This document shows, one piece after another, positions 1 to 11,900 of a stretch of 64,000 nucleotides of DNA (positions within the stretch are counted from its first letter, which is position 1; each line of letters starts with the position of its first letter). Both the position numbers and the translations under genes were made by a program. Origin of the DNA: Arenicola marina. Taxonomy: Eukaryota; Annelida; Polychaeta; Arenicolidae. The DNA is taken from contig OZ025257.1 in NCBI GenBank assembly GCA_964019135.1, positions 25,962,352 through 26,026,351 on the forward strand, given 5' to 3'. The notes under the pieces were generated by a model. It worked only from the letters and a program-made list of their open reading frames with translations, had not been told where the DNA came from and searched no databases.

Positions 1-81
1 CTAGTTGTAACCTGAATTAACTATGGCTAACCTAAAATCTTTCTCCCCGCCTTATCCATCGGTCGTCTTTGTTGCTCTCAG

Positions 82-199
82 ATCATTGGAGCTCGCCACC
101 TGAAGAAGTCTGGCAAAGGAATCGTCAGTCCCTTCGTCGAAGTGGAGGTGGTGGGCGCGCACTACGACAGCAAGAACAAGTACAAGACTGGACCAGTAG
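82..199 (+). CDS. PLCG: PLC-gamma copy 1, C2 exon a
   Basis: 118 nt. Acceptor ctctcag ends at 81 and the donor gtcagt starts at 200. It starts in phase 0 with ATCATTGGAGCT and ends in phase 1. It encodes the first C2 beta strands, from IIGARHLKK to KYKTGPV. Confidence 0.9.
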
Positions 200-3100
200 G
201 TCAGTACCCCCTCGCACCCCCTGTGTTTTTGCATAGTGTTTAGTTTTATATTCAGATTCCTCAGGGCTACTACCTTCAGTCAGTAAACCGTTCGATCCCG
301 GGACTGCCTCTATAATGAGTTATCATCACCAGTATGGCATATGACTGGCTTAATTAGTTGGAAAAGGCAAAACACGACAGCCACGTCTGCCTTTTAATGA
401 CGTAGTACACAAGAAAGACACCATTCTCCCTATTTCATGGCGACAAAATGATGAAAAAACAACACCGGCTTTTTCGATTTTCAACTAATGTTGGTTAAGT
501 CTTAAATATGACGCGTCCATTTCTTTTAAATATATTTAGAGGATTATAATTTGCTGGGTCATATAACTAGTTGATAAAAGAAATTGATCTTTATTGATGG
601 TACTGCACATGTCTTTATCTAAGAATAATATCTCGATGCTGAGTACTCATATAATGGCGTTTCAATTGGTAACAGATCCGCTTGCAACGACGCCTATAAA
701 CCCCTACGTTTTACAACGCAATGGCGGTGTTTTTTGTCTTTGTATTTGCATCTTCCTTTGGTTTTAATCTTAATTAGTGGAGCATATAAAATTTGCTTCA
801 GCTTTTACAGCAATCCCATGCATTAAAGAATAAAAACGATACAACGTATACCAAATGTATGACTCTCCTGTACGCTTGCAGCGGATAACGGGCTGAACGC
901 CCTCTGGTTAGAGGCGTGCACCTTCGACATCATCAACCCGGAAGTGGCCCTGCTGCGCTTCGTCGTCAATGACGAGGACGTCTTTGGCGACCCCAATTTC
1001 CTGGGCCAGGCAACCTACCCCGTCAAGTGTCTCAAGTCAGGTGCGCCGTCCACCCCTGGGTGTGCCATGCACACTGTTTACATGTAATGGTGGTCCCCTC
1101 TCCAGGACCCACGGGGCCGCCCCGATAGCTAAGTGGGTTATAGCGCTCTCCATGAGTGCTCTGGCCACCTGAGGATCGGTGGTTCGCGCCCCGCTGTGGC
1201 CATGTCTGTCTGGTCGCAGGATAGAGATCCCACGTCCTTCTTCGCAAAGAGTAGGGGGTTACCCCCGGGGACATGGCTCCGCTTTCCCTCCTTTCTCCCA
1301 TTGGCGCGATATGACTAAATGTGGTTAAAGCGTCCTGAATATGCTATCAACCCACAACCCACATCACGCCAGGGCACAAGACCCACACGCCATAGTATCG
1401 CCTGGACAGTCATAGGTCTAGCCGGCTTCGGGTCGCTGATGGTAGATACGTATCAGGGCTATGGGGTCTGCTGGACTTTGTTGGGCTGATTGCCTATGAT
1501 TCTGATTCTGATATGTTAGTGTATAGGTTATTTGGAATAGTAAATAATATCGTATGTTATTTTTTATTATAGTATTTATTAATCAAAAGTTAATGATATG
1601 GTATCTCATGATTCATTGTAACACTTTTTTGTTGCCTATTCATTTTTATTGGTGGCGACGTCACACTAATGTAGAATTAGATTACTTCAGTGTATGTGCA
1701 TTTGGCGGGCATTATTTTGGCTAATGGTGACTTACGGGAAATGTGCGCGACTAATTCATCGTGAATGCGTCACGTGACGAGAGTATGTTTCCTGTGTGTG
1801 TTTGGCGATGTTGGGGACACGTGACCCTGTCTGCCCGCAGGTATCCGCTCCATCCCGCTGAAGAACGGCTGCTCGGAGGACCTGGAGCTCTCCTCCCTGC
1901 TGGTCGACATCCAGCTGAGGAACCCCCACGTGAGTAACGCAGGCAACCACCCCTCTACCCCCCTAATCCCTTACCCACGTCATCGTCACTAAGGCCCTAG
2001 CCGTCATGAAGCCCCCCCACCCCCCCACACACACCCAGGAGTCACGAACAAAGCTTGAGGTACGCTGGCCCGGGTCCGAGGCTCGAGGACCCCGGTAGCT
2101 CAGTGGGCTAGAGCACGCATTGAGTTATCTGGTGACCTGACAGGCTAACGGTACGTGAATCGGTGGTTCGAGCCCCGCTGTGGCCATGTCTGTGTAGTCG
2201 CATGACAAAGATCCGATGTTCTTCTTCGCAAAGAGCCATGTCCTGGGCACATGGCTCCGCTCTCCCTTCTTTCTCCCATTGAGGCGATCTGGCCAAAAGT
2301 GGCTAAAGTGTCCTGAATATACAACCGACCGAGGCTCGAAGCTGGCGTCAAAATCTTCGGGTAGATTCCGCATGCCGGGGACGCTGAGGATCTTTCGACC
2401 CAGCACCTAATCTGGAATGTTTCAATCTTTCATCCCTTTTCATCCCAAGAGGGGTTCTTTGCCCGATTTAGCCTTCGTGTGCAAAAGAGTGGCATAGAAA
2501 ACCAACTTTTCATTTTATTGCATTGTCGTAAGAATCCAATTTTAGCATTTGTGACATTGCATGGTATCGTGGCAATGGTATCAATGCTACAGTAAATAGT
2601 ATCGAGCCAAAAATATCCCTAAATATAAATTCCCTTTTTTAATCCTGTTCGTTCGCTGACTGTTTTGTTCCAGATGGAGGGGGGTGATACCTACAACTCG
2701 ATCCAGGACCTGGAGGACCGTCTGGATCGGCTGCGGGTGGAGGTCGAGGACTTGACGCGCGACGGCGACAAATCCAGAACGTTGCGCAAGTGCCAAGAGA
2801 TGCAGGAAATGGAGGCAGATCTGTTGCGCCGGAAAGAGGCGCGAGCCCAGGCCAGGTATGGAAGGCCGTGTGTGGTAAAACTGTGAGACCTGGCCAGGTA
2901 TGGAAACCCGTGTGCAGTGAAACTGTGAGACCAGAGTCAGGTATGTAAGGCCGTGTGTAGCTAACCTGAGAGACTAGGCCAGGTGTGGGAGGCAATGTGT
3001 ATTTTGAGACCAGACAAGGTATGGAAGGCCGCATGTGATAAAACTGTGAGACCAGGCCCGGTATGAGAGGCCCTGTGTGATAAAACTGCAACACCAGGCC

Positions 3101-3895
3101 AGGTATGGGAGGCCGTGTGTAGTAAAATGAGAGACCATGCCAGGTATGGAAGGCCGCGTGTTTTGTAAGACTGGGAGACCATGCAGGCCAGGTTTGGGAG
3201 GCCGTGTGTAGTAAGACTGAGAGACCAGGCCAGGTATGGGAGGCCGTATGTGATAAAACTGCAACACCAGGCCAGGTATGGCAGGCCGTGTTTAGTAAGA
3301 CTGAGAGACCAGGCCAGGTATGGAAGGCCGTGTGTAGTAAGACTGAGAGACCATGCCAGGTATGGGAGGCCGTGTGTAGTAAGACTGAAAGACCAGGCCA
3401 GGTATGGGATGCCGTGTGTAGAAAAACTGTGAGACCAGGCCAGGTATGGGAGGGCGTGCGTAGTAAAATGAGAGACCATGCCAGGTATGGGAGGCCGTGT
3501 GTAGTAAGACTGAGAGACCAGGCCAGGTATGGGAGGGCGTGCGTAGTAAAATGAGAGACCATGCCAGGTATGGGAGGCCGTGTGTAGTAAGACTGAGAGA
3601 CCAGGCCAGGTATGGGATGCCGTGTGTAGTAAGACTGAGAGACCAAGCCAGGTATGGGAGGCCGTGTGTAGAAAAACTGTGAGACCAGGCCAGGTATGGG
3701 AGGGCGTGCGTAGTACAATGAGAGACCATGCGAGGTATGGGAGGCTATGTCTACCTTAAACGCAATTAATGCTCGTATCTATCGTTGTATCGTTACTGCA
3801 ATATTGTTATACCTAATGTATTAATTCTCTGCTTTCCTTTCAGGTCTATGGTATTCGAAAAAGAGAAAAACTGGGTGAACCACAGCAACCGATAG
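82..3895 (+). CDS. PLCG: Phospholipase C gamma, 3' end of upstream copy (C2 domain and tail; 5' part outside window)
   Basis: Five exons join in frame as 82-199, 882-1040, 1841-1929, 2674-2855 and 3844-3895, giving 199 codons and a TAG stop at 3893-3895. All junctions are AG/GT and the phases agree (1, 1, 0, 2). The first 98 residues or so match the PLC-gamma C2 domain: IGARHLKKSGKGIV, then SPFVEVEVVGA, DNGLNALW, LLRFVVNDED and SEDLELSSLLVDI. In the family this domain follows the Y half of the catalytic barrel and binds membrane and calcium. The remaining 75 or so residues are rich in E, R, K, D and L with heptad-like spacing, suggesting a coiled-coil tail. The catalytic part lies to the left of the window. 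A second PLC-gamma gene starts at 30841 on the same strand. PLC-gamma cleaves PIP2 to IP3 and diacylglycerol downstream of tyrosine kinases. Confidence 0.9.
200..881 (+). other. Intron of PLC-gamma copy 1 with no recognised element
   Basis: The intron runs from donor gtcagt to acceptor cgcttgcag. It is AT-rich and I see no repeat array, SINE or coding signal in it. Confidence 0.7.
882..1040 (+). CDS. PLCG: PLC-gamma copy 1, C2 exon b
   Basis: 159 nt, phase 1 in and phase 1 out. Acceptor gcttgcag ends at 881 and donor gtgcgc starts at 1041. It encodes DNGLNALWLEACTFD through LLRFVVNDEDVFGD to YPVKCLKS, the central C2 strands. Confidence 0.92.
1108..1375 (+). mobile_element. tRNA-derived SINE (family A), copy 1
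   Basis: A tRNA-like head has box A near 1125 (gatagctaagtgggtta) and box B near 1180 (ggttcgcgcc). A unique body follows with gctgtggccatgtctgt, cttcttcgcaaagag and ttaaagcgtcctgaatat. Related copies lie at 2088-2340 and 57063-57255, with a reverse 3' fragment at 20974-21055. It lies in the intron between C2 exons b and c, in the same orientation as the gene. Confidence 0.85.
1841..1929 (+). CDS. PLCG: PLC-gamma copy 1, C2 exon c
   Basis: 89 nt, phase 1 in and phase 0 out. Acceptor ctgcccgcag ends at 1840 and donor gtgagt starts at 1930. It encodes IRSIPLKNGC and SEDLELSSLLVDIQL, the last strands of the C2 domain. Confidence 0.92.
2088..2340 (+). mobile_element. tRNA-derived SINE (family A), copy 2
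   Basis: This is the best-preserved copy. The tRNA-like head has box A ggtagctcagtgggctaga and box B ggttcgagcccc. The body shares the cttcttcgcaaagag and gtggctaaagtgtcctgaa blocks with the copies at 1108 and 57063. It ends in an A/C-rich tail (acaaccgacc). It is intronic and in sense orientation. Confidence 0.88.
2674..2855 (+). CDS. PLCG: PLC-gamma copy 1, charged coiled-coil-like tail exon
   Basis: 182 nt, phase 0 in and phase 2 out. Acceptor ttgttccag ends at 2673 and donor gtatgg starts at 2856. It encodes a charged helical stretch: SIQDLEDRLDRLRVEVEDL followed by LRKCQEMQEMEADLLRRKE. Leucines and other hydrophobic residues recur at heptad-like spacing. Its last 13 bases and the donor recur throughout the following intron. 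Confidence 0.8.
2843..3750 (+). repeat. Junction-spanning minisatellite at the donor of the tail exon (about 20 copies)
   Basis: The unit is 40-45 bp: exon-like ccaggccag, donor-like gtatgg, then gaggccgtgtgtagtaa and a spacer. The first unit is the real exon-intron junction at 2855/2856. Nearly every copy keeps AG|gtatgg. Long reading frames on both strands here are products of the repeat. Confidence 0.92.
3844..3895 (+). CDS. PLCG: PLC-gamma copy 1, terminal coding exon
   Basis: 52 nt including the stop. Acceptor tttcctttcag ends at 3843. Joined in phase 2 it adds RSMVFEKEKNWVNHSNR and then TAG. No canonical AATAAA is visible just downstream, so the 3' UTR end is unknown. Confidence 0.75.
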
Positions 3896-4002
3896 ATGAC
3901 GTTGGGTACCTCTCTGTGACACGTGGCGCATAGCGTGTGTTCCTCAGCGGTGATAACGCAGCCAGCCAGTGGCCACAGCTCAGTGATACTTGGCACATGC
4001 AG

Positions 4003-4200
4003 CGATCACCGCTCAGTGACGCATGCACTGGCCACCGCTTAGTGACGCATGCAGTGGTTGGCCACCACTCAGTGACGCATGCAGTGGTTGGTCACCGCTC
4101 AGTGACGCATGCAATGGTTGGTCACCGCTCAGTGACGCATGCAATGGTTGGCCACCGCTCAATGACGCTTGGCGACGCATGCAGCCAGTGGCCACCGCGC
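4003..4200 (+). repeat. 30-bp tandem repeat downstream of PLC-gamma copy 1
   Basis: About six copies of a 30-bp unit, cagtgacgcatgca followed by gtggttggccaccgct, with a few substitutions. It begins about 110 bases after the stop codon, so it may lie in the 3' UTR. Confidence 0.9.
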
Positions 4201-4879
4201 AAAAATAACCTAAATGGACAATAACATGTATGTGTGTTAGGGATAGTGATAAATGGAGGTAGACATATTATACAAATAACTTGACGCATTATTTATGAAC
4301 AATCGGACCTGCAAGGAACATGTATCGAAACCAGATTGGTGCAGTAATAATTTAATGGCGTATTATATTATGAAGTAGCGGTCATTTAATTGGATATATG
4401 TATATTCCACCGCCAAAAAGAAATAAGTTATGAATATATATTTATATATCTCTTTTATATATATATGTATATCAGATATATTGCAGTTGTTTTAATGGTG
4501 TACATGTAAAATTGACTCTTGATTGGTTAGGTAAGTAATGTCGGCTTGCTGACGATGTTACGGCTGCCGTAATTGAGTAGTACTGTCGAACTGTGTCGGA
4601 ACACTCTTGGATGTGTTTCGGTAAATTGTAAAACTAAAAATTGTAAAAGCAATTTTTCGGAGGTACATTTTGCCATATTCGCTGTTACACATGGGGGGAA
4701 ATATTCAAATGTTTCCTTGTTTTTCATTTTCAAGAAGACCCCTAAATAACTCACGTGTAAAATGTAAATGCGACCTCTTCTTTTCAAGTTTGTCTGCGTC
4801 ATCTGGTTCTGAGCGACATGTATGTTGATATATCTATATGTATAACATTCGTATTGATATGGACATCTGTACGACATTC
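4201..4879. other. AT-rich spacer
   Basis: AT-rich DNA with a TA-rich run near 4430-4475. I see no gene or known element. Confidence 0.6.
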
Positions 4880-5575
4880 ATATTGATGGGGATATCTTTG
4901 AGAAATGTTGATATTGGCATCTGAACGGTTTTCATATTGATGGAGACATCTGTACGGTTTCCATATTGATGGGGACATCAGTAAGACATTTATATTGATG
5001 GAGACATCTGTACGGTTTTCATATTGATGGGGACATCAGTAAGACATTCATATTGATGGAGACATCTGTACGGTTTCCATATTGATGGGGACATCAGTAA
5101 GACATTCATATTGATGGAGACATCTGTACGGTTTTCATATTGATGGGGACATCAGTAAGACATTCATATTGATGGAGACATCTGTACGGTTTCCATATTG
5201 ATGGGGACATCTGTAAGACATTCATATTGATGGAGACATCTGTACGGTTTTCATATTAATGGAGACATCAGTAAGACATTCATATTGATGGAGGCATCTG
5301 TAAGACATTCATATTGATGGAGACATCTGTACGGTGTCCATACTGATGGGGACATCAGTAAGGCATTCATATTGATGGAGACATCTGTACGGTTTCCATA
5401 TTGATGGGGACATCTGTAAGACATTCATATTGATGGAGACATCTGTACGGTTTTCATATTGATGGGGACATCTTACGACATTCATATTGATGGAGGCATC
5501 TGTAAGACATTCATATTGATGGGGACATTTGTACGACATTCATATTGACGAGAACATCTGTACGACATTGATCTT
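4880..5575 (+). repeat. Higher-order minisatellite, 32-bp unit alternating in pairs
   Basis: About 21 copies of a unit near 32 bp, catattgatgg plus rgacatc plus tgta or agta. Two variants alternate (ttcatattgatggagac and ccatattgatggggac), giving a 64-bp higher-order period. The array is intergenic. It can be read as protein on the minus strand but has no sign of selection. Confidence 0.9.
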
Positions 5576-7870
5576 GTTCTGGGCTTCTCAAGCTCTTTGT
5601 TTCGATTTTATCGACGTTCGCTTTTTCGCCTCTGACAAAGGCATTGGTTTGATTTGGCCTTTGAACGACACGTTATTTGATTTCGGTTATGAAGCTACTG
5701 TTTTATTGTTGACGTTTGGGAGACAACCAGGCTTTTGATGGGCTGTTCGTTTTGTCTACTGCATTCTAACACTACCTTGGCCTGCGTTGCGTGACGTCAC
5801 TGCCAACTTATATACATGTTTACGCACAGGAGACGACAGTTAGGAATTGAGATTGATAGGTACGAAGTTTCCAATTGTACTTAAACCAAATGTGATTATT
5901 TCCCTCGTATAGTGAGTCTACACTTTCCCCGGTCGGAAGTTTGTTTAGAAATATCTTTGTATAGAACCTGAGGGAAACGATGATTGATATTGTGTATTTT
6001 GTCGGGTCTCACAGGGTTTGCGTCCCGAGCTGAAGTCCCACCAGATTCCACAATGTTATACTACGGATTAAGGGTATGGGATAGCACCGAACTCGACCCT
6101 GTACAGCGTTTGTTAATCAAGATCTACCAAATAAAACGATCAAATATTCACGCTTTCTTGTTCTCACTTGATGTATATATATATATATATCTATAAACGT
6201 ACCAAGTTAGCTTGAGGCTTGCAGATGCGAATGTATATGATGGCTTCGCTGTTTTCTTACATATCTTAGAAGGACGATTGATTGCCTAGTCTTTAGGGGC
6301 CACCCGAAGGGTCTGGGGGTCAGCGCGTCAGCAACCTGAGAGAGGTTCCGTACTATCGCGTATTGGTGGATAGTTAAACAGTTCCTCCCTTGAACACGAA
6401 CGGATGATTCACGTATTGTTCAGAAATCGATTCGAGATAGGAACAGGTATACAGTAAATATAACCAAGTTTCTTGCATGCGTTGGAATTTACACCACGGT
6501 GGCCTTTTGTTTCAACACTTGCGGCATGAACTGCGGCATAAAAACGAAAATGTGGCACACCCCCCCCCCCCCTTCACCCACAAGCGAGTATTTCTTTGCG
6601 CTATCCTCCTTTATGAAACCCATCATAACATTCATATGTCTTATAGGTTAAACCTAAAAGGGCGAGCGCAATTATTTTTGGATCGAAAGAGTTCTACTAT
6701 TTTTAGATTAATTAAAGTACTGATTATCTGAATTACCTGGATATATCTAGAAAGAATATGGGAAGTGTGGCAGATTTCTAGTGCATCTTATCTATAATAA
6801 TCGCTTAGATAAGTCCATTCATAATGCATAACTTGCTACTCGGAAAGGTAATGAAAACTATGGGAGTTTAAATCTGTAATTGAGGTAGATATAAACTATA
6901 TGTCAAAGCCAAAAAAAATGTAGGCCTGTATGTTTAATTCAAGTAACACAGATTGAAATGATAATCAACATGATTAAATGATGAAATACTGAGTACGCTC
7001 CCAAGATCATTAATAAAACAAAACTGGTATGCCAAAACTAAAAATGGTCAATGGCAAATGTGCGATATGCATGAGATACTTCATATGTTAAAAAAAATGG
7101 AATTTATAACTGTATTTTCACTAAATGGAGACATTATCATAATGCCCCATTATTAAACCATCAAGATAATATGTAACAGGAACTAACTTAATGACTAAAT
7201 TAGACTAAAACCATGAAACCTTAAAAATAATTTAAGAGAAAAGTTAAAAGTCTGTATTTTTGTGGAGAATAGATACCTCAAATCTTTCTAGGATATGACA
7301 TATCCTTTGCATAGTAGAAGTAACACTGTGAGTAGGGGGTTTGATTCTACTTTGCACTTGACCAATTCCCTTGATATTTATTGTATAACATTTGCAAACA
7401 AAGAAAATTGAGTCACATAGATCCAGTATGACAACCCCTGAACGTAAGCACCACTTAACTACATGGGTATAATGTGGCCCTGATTACCAGATATGTGTCA
7501 AAATTGGCAAAATTTAAACAGTGTTGTTGTATTAAACAAGTAATTAAGCAATTTGAATATATTATATAGACAATGATTGTCAATCTTCATACAAAGTCAG
7601 ATCAAATATATATATTAAACATGATATTATAAAAGGATGATCACATTATGCAATTTAAGGTGTTGAAGAAATAAGTTTATGTGGTAAATTAAACTGGTGA
7701 GACAATGTTATGCTAGTGTGCTAGCCTAGTTCATAAAGCAATTGAAAATATAACCATATTTTCACATTGCTGGATAATCAAAATCACCTTTAAGATAGAT
7801 CTAGATCTATGTGGTTAGCAGTAAGTTGACCAAATATCAGACCAAAATAATTTCAAACCCTGAATGTAAT
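5576..7870. other. AT-rich intergenic stretch without recognised genes
   Basis: It contains a short TA microsatellite at 6173-6192, a C run near 6559 and otherwise AT-rich sequence. I find no convincing exon, RNA gene or repeat. Confidence 0.55.
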
Positions 7871-8529
7871 TATAAAGTTGCCTATTTTCGACACCTTAAG
7901 CATCAGAATCGCTTCAGATGATAATTATTCACCGCATATCATTTGAAAACCCACTAGGATATGCAGTACTAAAGGAAATAACTTATGCAAATGAAAACTG
8001 GAAGTGTGTACATACTCTCACACAACAAATGTCATTTTATATCCAGGGGGGGTAGTTTCCCATTTTCGACCCCTTTTCCTATTTTCGACCCCCTCCAGGT
8101 TGTGCTTCTAAAAAGTGTATTTTATTGTTTTAACTGCTATGAAGGAGAGTCATAATAGCTTTACCATTAAAGATTATACCTGGCTATATATATATATATA
8201 TATATTTCACTGCCTTTAGATAATTATTTCAACTGTTTCTATAAACAGGCTTTATGAAATTTAATTGCCACCAAAAGTGTAAAAAAATAATTGAAGAGCA
8301 AATGACTAATCTACTTCACTATCAACAAAGCAGTTCGGCATATTCATTTAACCAGATGTATTTGTACCCTGAAGCACATTGGACTTAAAAGTGATGCAAC
8401 ACTCATGCCAACATTATCTCATGCAGCGTAGTACTTGACAGGAATTAACATAAATAACGGCCCATTGCACATTGATCACCGGCTATGTCAAAGGAGTTTT
8501 AATTAGTAACTTAACTAGAGATTTACATG

Positions 8530-8833
8530 TTATGAACCTTTTTTTTTTCATTATTCATAGACAGCCTTGGATGTGGGAGCTTACTGTGACACAAGTGCAA
8601 AAATTACTCTGAAGAAGAATAATCGTTTATTCAGACCAGAACACAGTAAGAATACAAACAATGTGCTAGATATGCATGGTGAAGTGGTGACTGGTCCAGG
8701 AGACCTCCATTATGACCTGTGGTCGCTAGCATGGAGTCCACCTTGGCAAAAAAAAAAAAAAAAAACAAAGCGAGACAATCAACAAGAATAAATGTATCTA
8801 ACTTGATGTCGTTAAAAACAATTAAAGAAACTG

Positions 8834-8871
<38 letters not shown>

Positions 8872-8880
8872 CGAGAAACA
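8530..8880 (+). other. Exon-like open stretch and two poly-A tracts
   Basis: After a T-rich tract and ttattcatag at about 8560, an open frame runs to about 8745 (ALDVGAYCDTSAKITLKK and further), which I do not recognise. Two poly-A tracts follow, at 8748-8765 and 8836-8869, each preceded by ggc and followed by aagcgaga. They may be a duplicated retroposed tail. They lie on the strand opposite to the LINE, so they are not its own poly-A tail. Confidence 0.35.
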
Positions 8881-8995
8881 TCATCGTTATCAATACATTA
8901 AAATTATTAAGTATATGCACGATCATCAACGTTTTGGGGCCTAAGGACCATGAGATACCGAAAGAACCAATATACATGTATGTATGGCAAAATAA

Positions 8996-11900
8996 TTAGT
9001 ACTTGAGTTGACACACATAACAATTTACTATTAAGCAGTCAATTCTATACGAGTCTATAAATCTCTGTTTGATATGTCGGGTATATCCGGCTTGGCTATG
9101 AGTAAAAATCTTCGTGATTATGTCTTGAGGTAATTCGTTTATTAAATGCGTAAGATAATATCTAATGCAACTTTCTGCAAACTTGTGTTTTGTTCTAGGG
9201 ATAATAGTATTGTATTTTTGTCTAGTGTTGTAGTTATGTCTGTCAAGTATTCGAGGTAAGTCGAATGTATTCAGAAAGTATGCGGGGAGATCATTATGCT
9301 TTAACCTGTAATAAAACTTTAGCGCCTGAAGTTTATGAATGTCGTCGATTTTAAGGACATTCAGATGTTTAAATAAGCGATCGGTGTGGGCCATGTAATT
9401 ACTCCTTGTAATGATACGTACAGCTTTCTTCTGGATGTTTTTCAGTCGATTACTTTGGTACCCCCAGGCTAGTATACAATAGTGAAAATGCGATAGTATG
9501 AGTGAGTTGTATATAGTCAGGAGAATGTTCTGAGGAAGGACGTATTTTAGTTGCTGCATGATTCCAACCACTTTAGATATCTTGAAAGCAATTTTATCGC
9601 TATGACTGGACCATTTCAGATTTTTCTGTATGGTCAGTCCAAGGAAATCAAATTGATCAACACATTCTAGCTTGGTATGGTCAATATAGAGTTCTGGCAT
9701 TATTACTCGTTTTTGCGGCATATAGAAAATCATAAACTTGGTTTTTGTGATGTTAAGAGATAGTTGGTTTAGTTTAAGCCAATTATTTACTAAAGACAGT
9801 TCATTGTTCAGTATATCAGCACTACGTTGTATGTTAGTCTTGGAGGCGCAAGCGCTAAGTGTGCTGGAAAGGGTTGTATCATCAGCATATATAATTGCAC
9901 TAAATATCGCACTCGCCCTAGATATGTCGTTTATATAGATTATAAAAAGTAATGGGCCAAGTATGGATCCCTGTGGAACCCCTCGGGAGACGGGGGTTTC
10001 TTCTGATATATCATTATCTAGGCTTACGTACTGTTTTCGGTTATGAAGATAATTGGTTATTAAACTAAGCGCAGCCCCACACACCCCATAGTGTTTTAGT
10101 TTAAATAACAGTATATCATGGTTAATGGTGTCAAAGGCCTTTGACAAATCTAGGAATATACTTATTGGGATCTGGCCTTCGTCCAGTTTTTGTATTGTTC
10201 TATCTATTAATTCCAATGTTGCAAGTTGAGTGGAGTGTTTTTTCCGAAAACCATACTGACCGCTGTTAAACAGTTTCTCGTAATCAAAATGTTCATACAT
10301 CTGATCATAAATTACTCTTTCAAAAACTTTAGATATAGCTGGTAAAATTGATATTGGCCTATAGTTATCGACGTTAGACTTTTCACCCTTTTTGAACACT
10401 GGTACTACTTTAGCAAGCTTCAGTTTATCTGGAAAAGTGCCCGTTGTAATAGATTGGTTAATTATGTGAGTAATTGCTTTGCTCAATTCTACTTTCAATA
10501 GCTTCAGTGTTTTCATGGACATCTTATCATGCCCAGAACTAATTTTTGGTTTAAGCTGATCGATTATTTTTTCCGTGACAGTGTGGTTAATTAAGTGAAA
10601 CTCCATCTTTGTATCACAAGGGTCCCCAAGAAAGCTGGCGTAAGTTTGGCTGGAATCTGGGAGGATTTTGCTAGCAAGTTTTGCTCCGATAGTGCTGAAA
10701 AAATCATTGAAGCCATTAGCTATAGCCGGTCGATCGGAAGTCATTTTGCTATTAATGTTAAATACTTCAGGAAATTTGTCCTTTCTCTTTGATTTATGAA
10801 TAACGGATTTTATTGCTTTCCAGGTTTCCTTTAGGTCACCTTTACATTTCTCAAAAGCATTGGAATAATACAATCTTTTTGCTACCCGAATACTGTTCTT
10901 TAAAATATTTTCATAGGTTCTCAGGTTGGTCCTTAGGATGTCGTATTGACGAGAATTTGGTTCCGTCATTTTAAGCTTTTTATAAAGTTTGTCTTTAAAT
11001 GCTATGGACTTAATAATACCATTGGTGATCCAATTTGCCTTTTTGTGCTTTCTCTTGTTAAATTTTACTGTTTTGCTTGGTAAAAATACATCCCTGGCAT
11101 GTGTAATTATATCCTCGAGTATCTTATAGTTACTGTTAGGATCAGCACATGGGTCTATGTCGAGTTTACCTAGTACGTCTGCGTTGGCAATATGCTTTTT
11201 GAAGTTTTCTACTGATTGTGGATCATTGGTATTTATGGTAATATATGCGGGCGCTTTGTTTGTACGTCGCATATCAATGTCTAGAGATAAGTAATACGGG
11301 AGATGGTCTGAGATAGCCTTCAATATAATTCCAGCTGTTGTATTCAGTGAACTGGATGTTAACTTACACAGAAAATTATCAATTAGCGTACCCCTATGAC
11401 GCGACAGTCTAGTCGGCAAAGTAATTTTCGGAAGAAAACTGCAAGCTACAATGGTGTCGAAGTAGTCGCTAATGGCTGGTTTTTCGCAAATCTTTAAAAG
11501 GTCTATATTAAAATCACCTGCTAGGATACATTCCCTATGTGGTTTACTCCCTTCAAATGAAAGTATAACCTCAGATAATTCTTGAGAAAACGTCGCATAA
11601 TTTTCGTTTATGTCACATGGAGGTCGATATATATTACCTAGCAACATTTTTCTGTCAGTGGGCCGTCCAAACACTTCAATAAATTGCGCTTCCCAAATGT
11701 CAGATTTGACCGGGTTTTCTATGCAAGTAAACCCATATGATTTATGGAGATATATCAACAGGCCTCCACGCGCGCTACAATATTTACCCTGGGATATTAA
11801 TACATAATCCTCGAGTTCATACAGACCGACATCATCATTATCGGATAACCAGGTTTCCTGTAAACATATTGCACTTAACACCACATTACCAGCATGTAAA

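Noticed and set aside
2639-3718. 359-codon minus-strand frame of repeated PYLAWSLS-like peptide
   Set aside because: It is the complement of the 42-bp donor array and has no start context, domain or splice support.
8748-8869. Poly-A tail of the LINE
   Set aside because: The A tracts are on the plus strand while the LINE is on the minus strand, so they have the wrong polarity.
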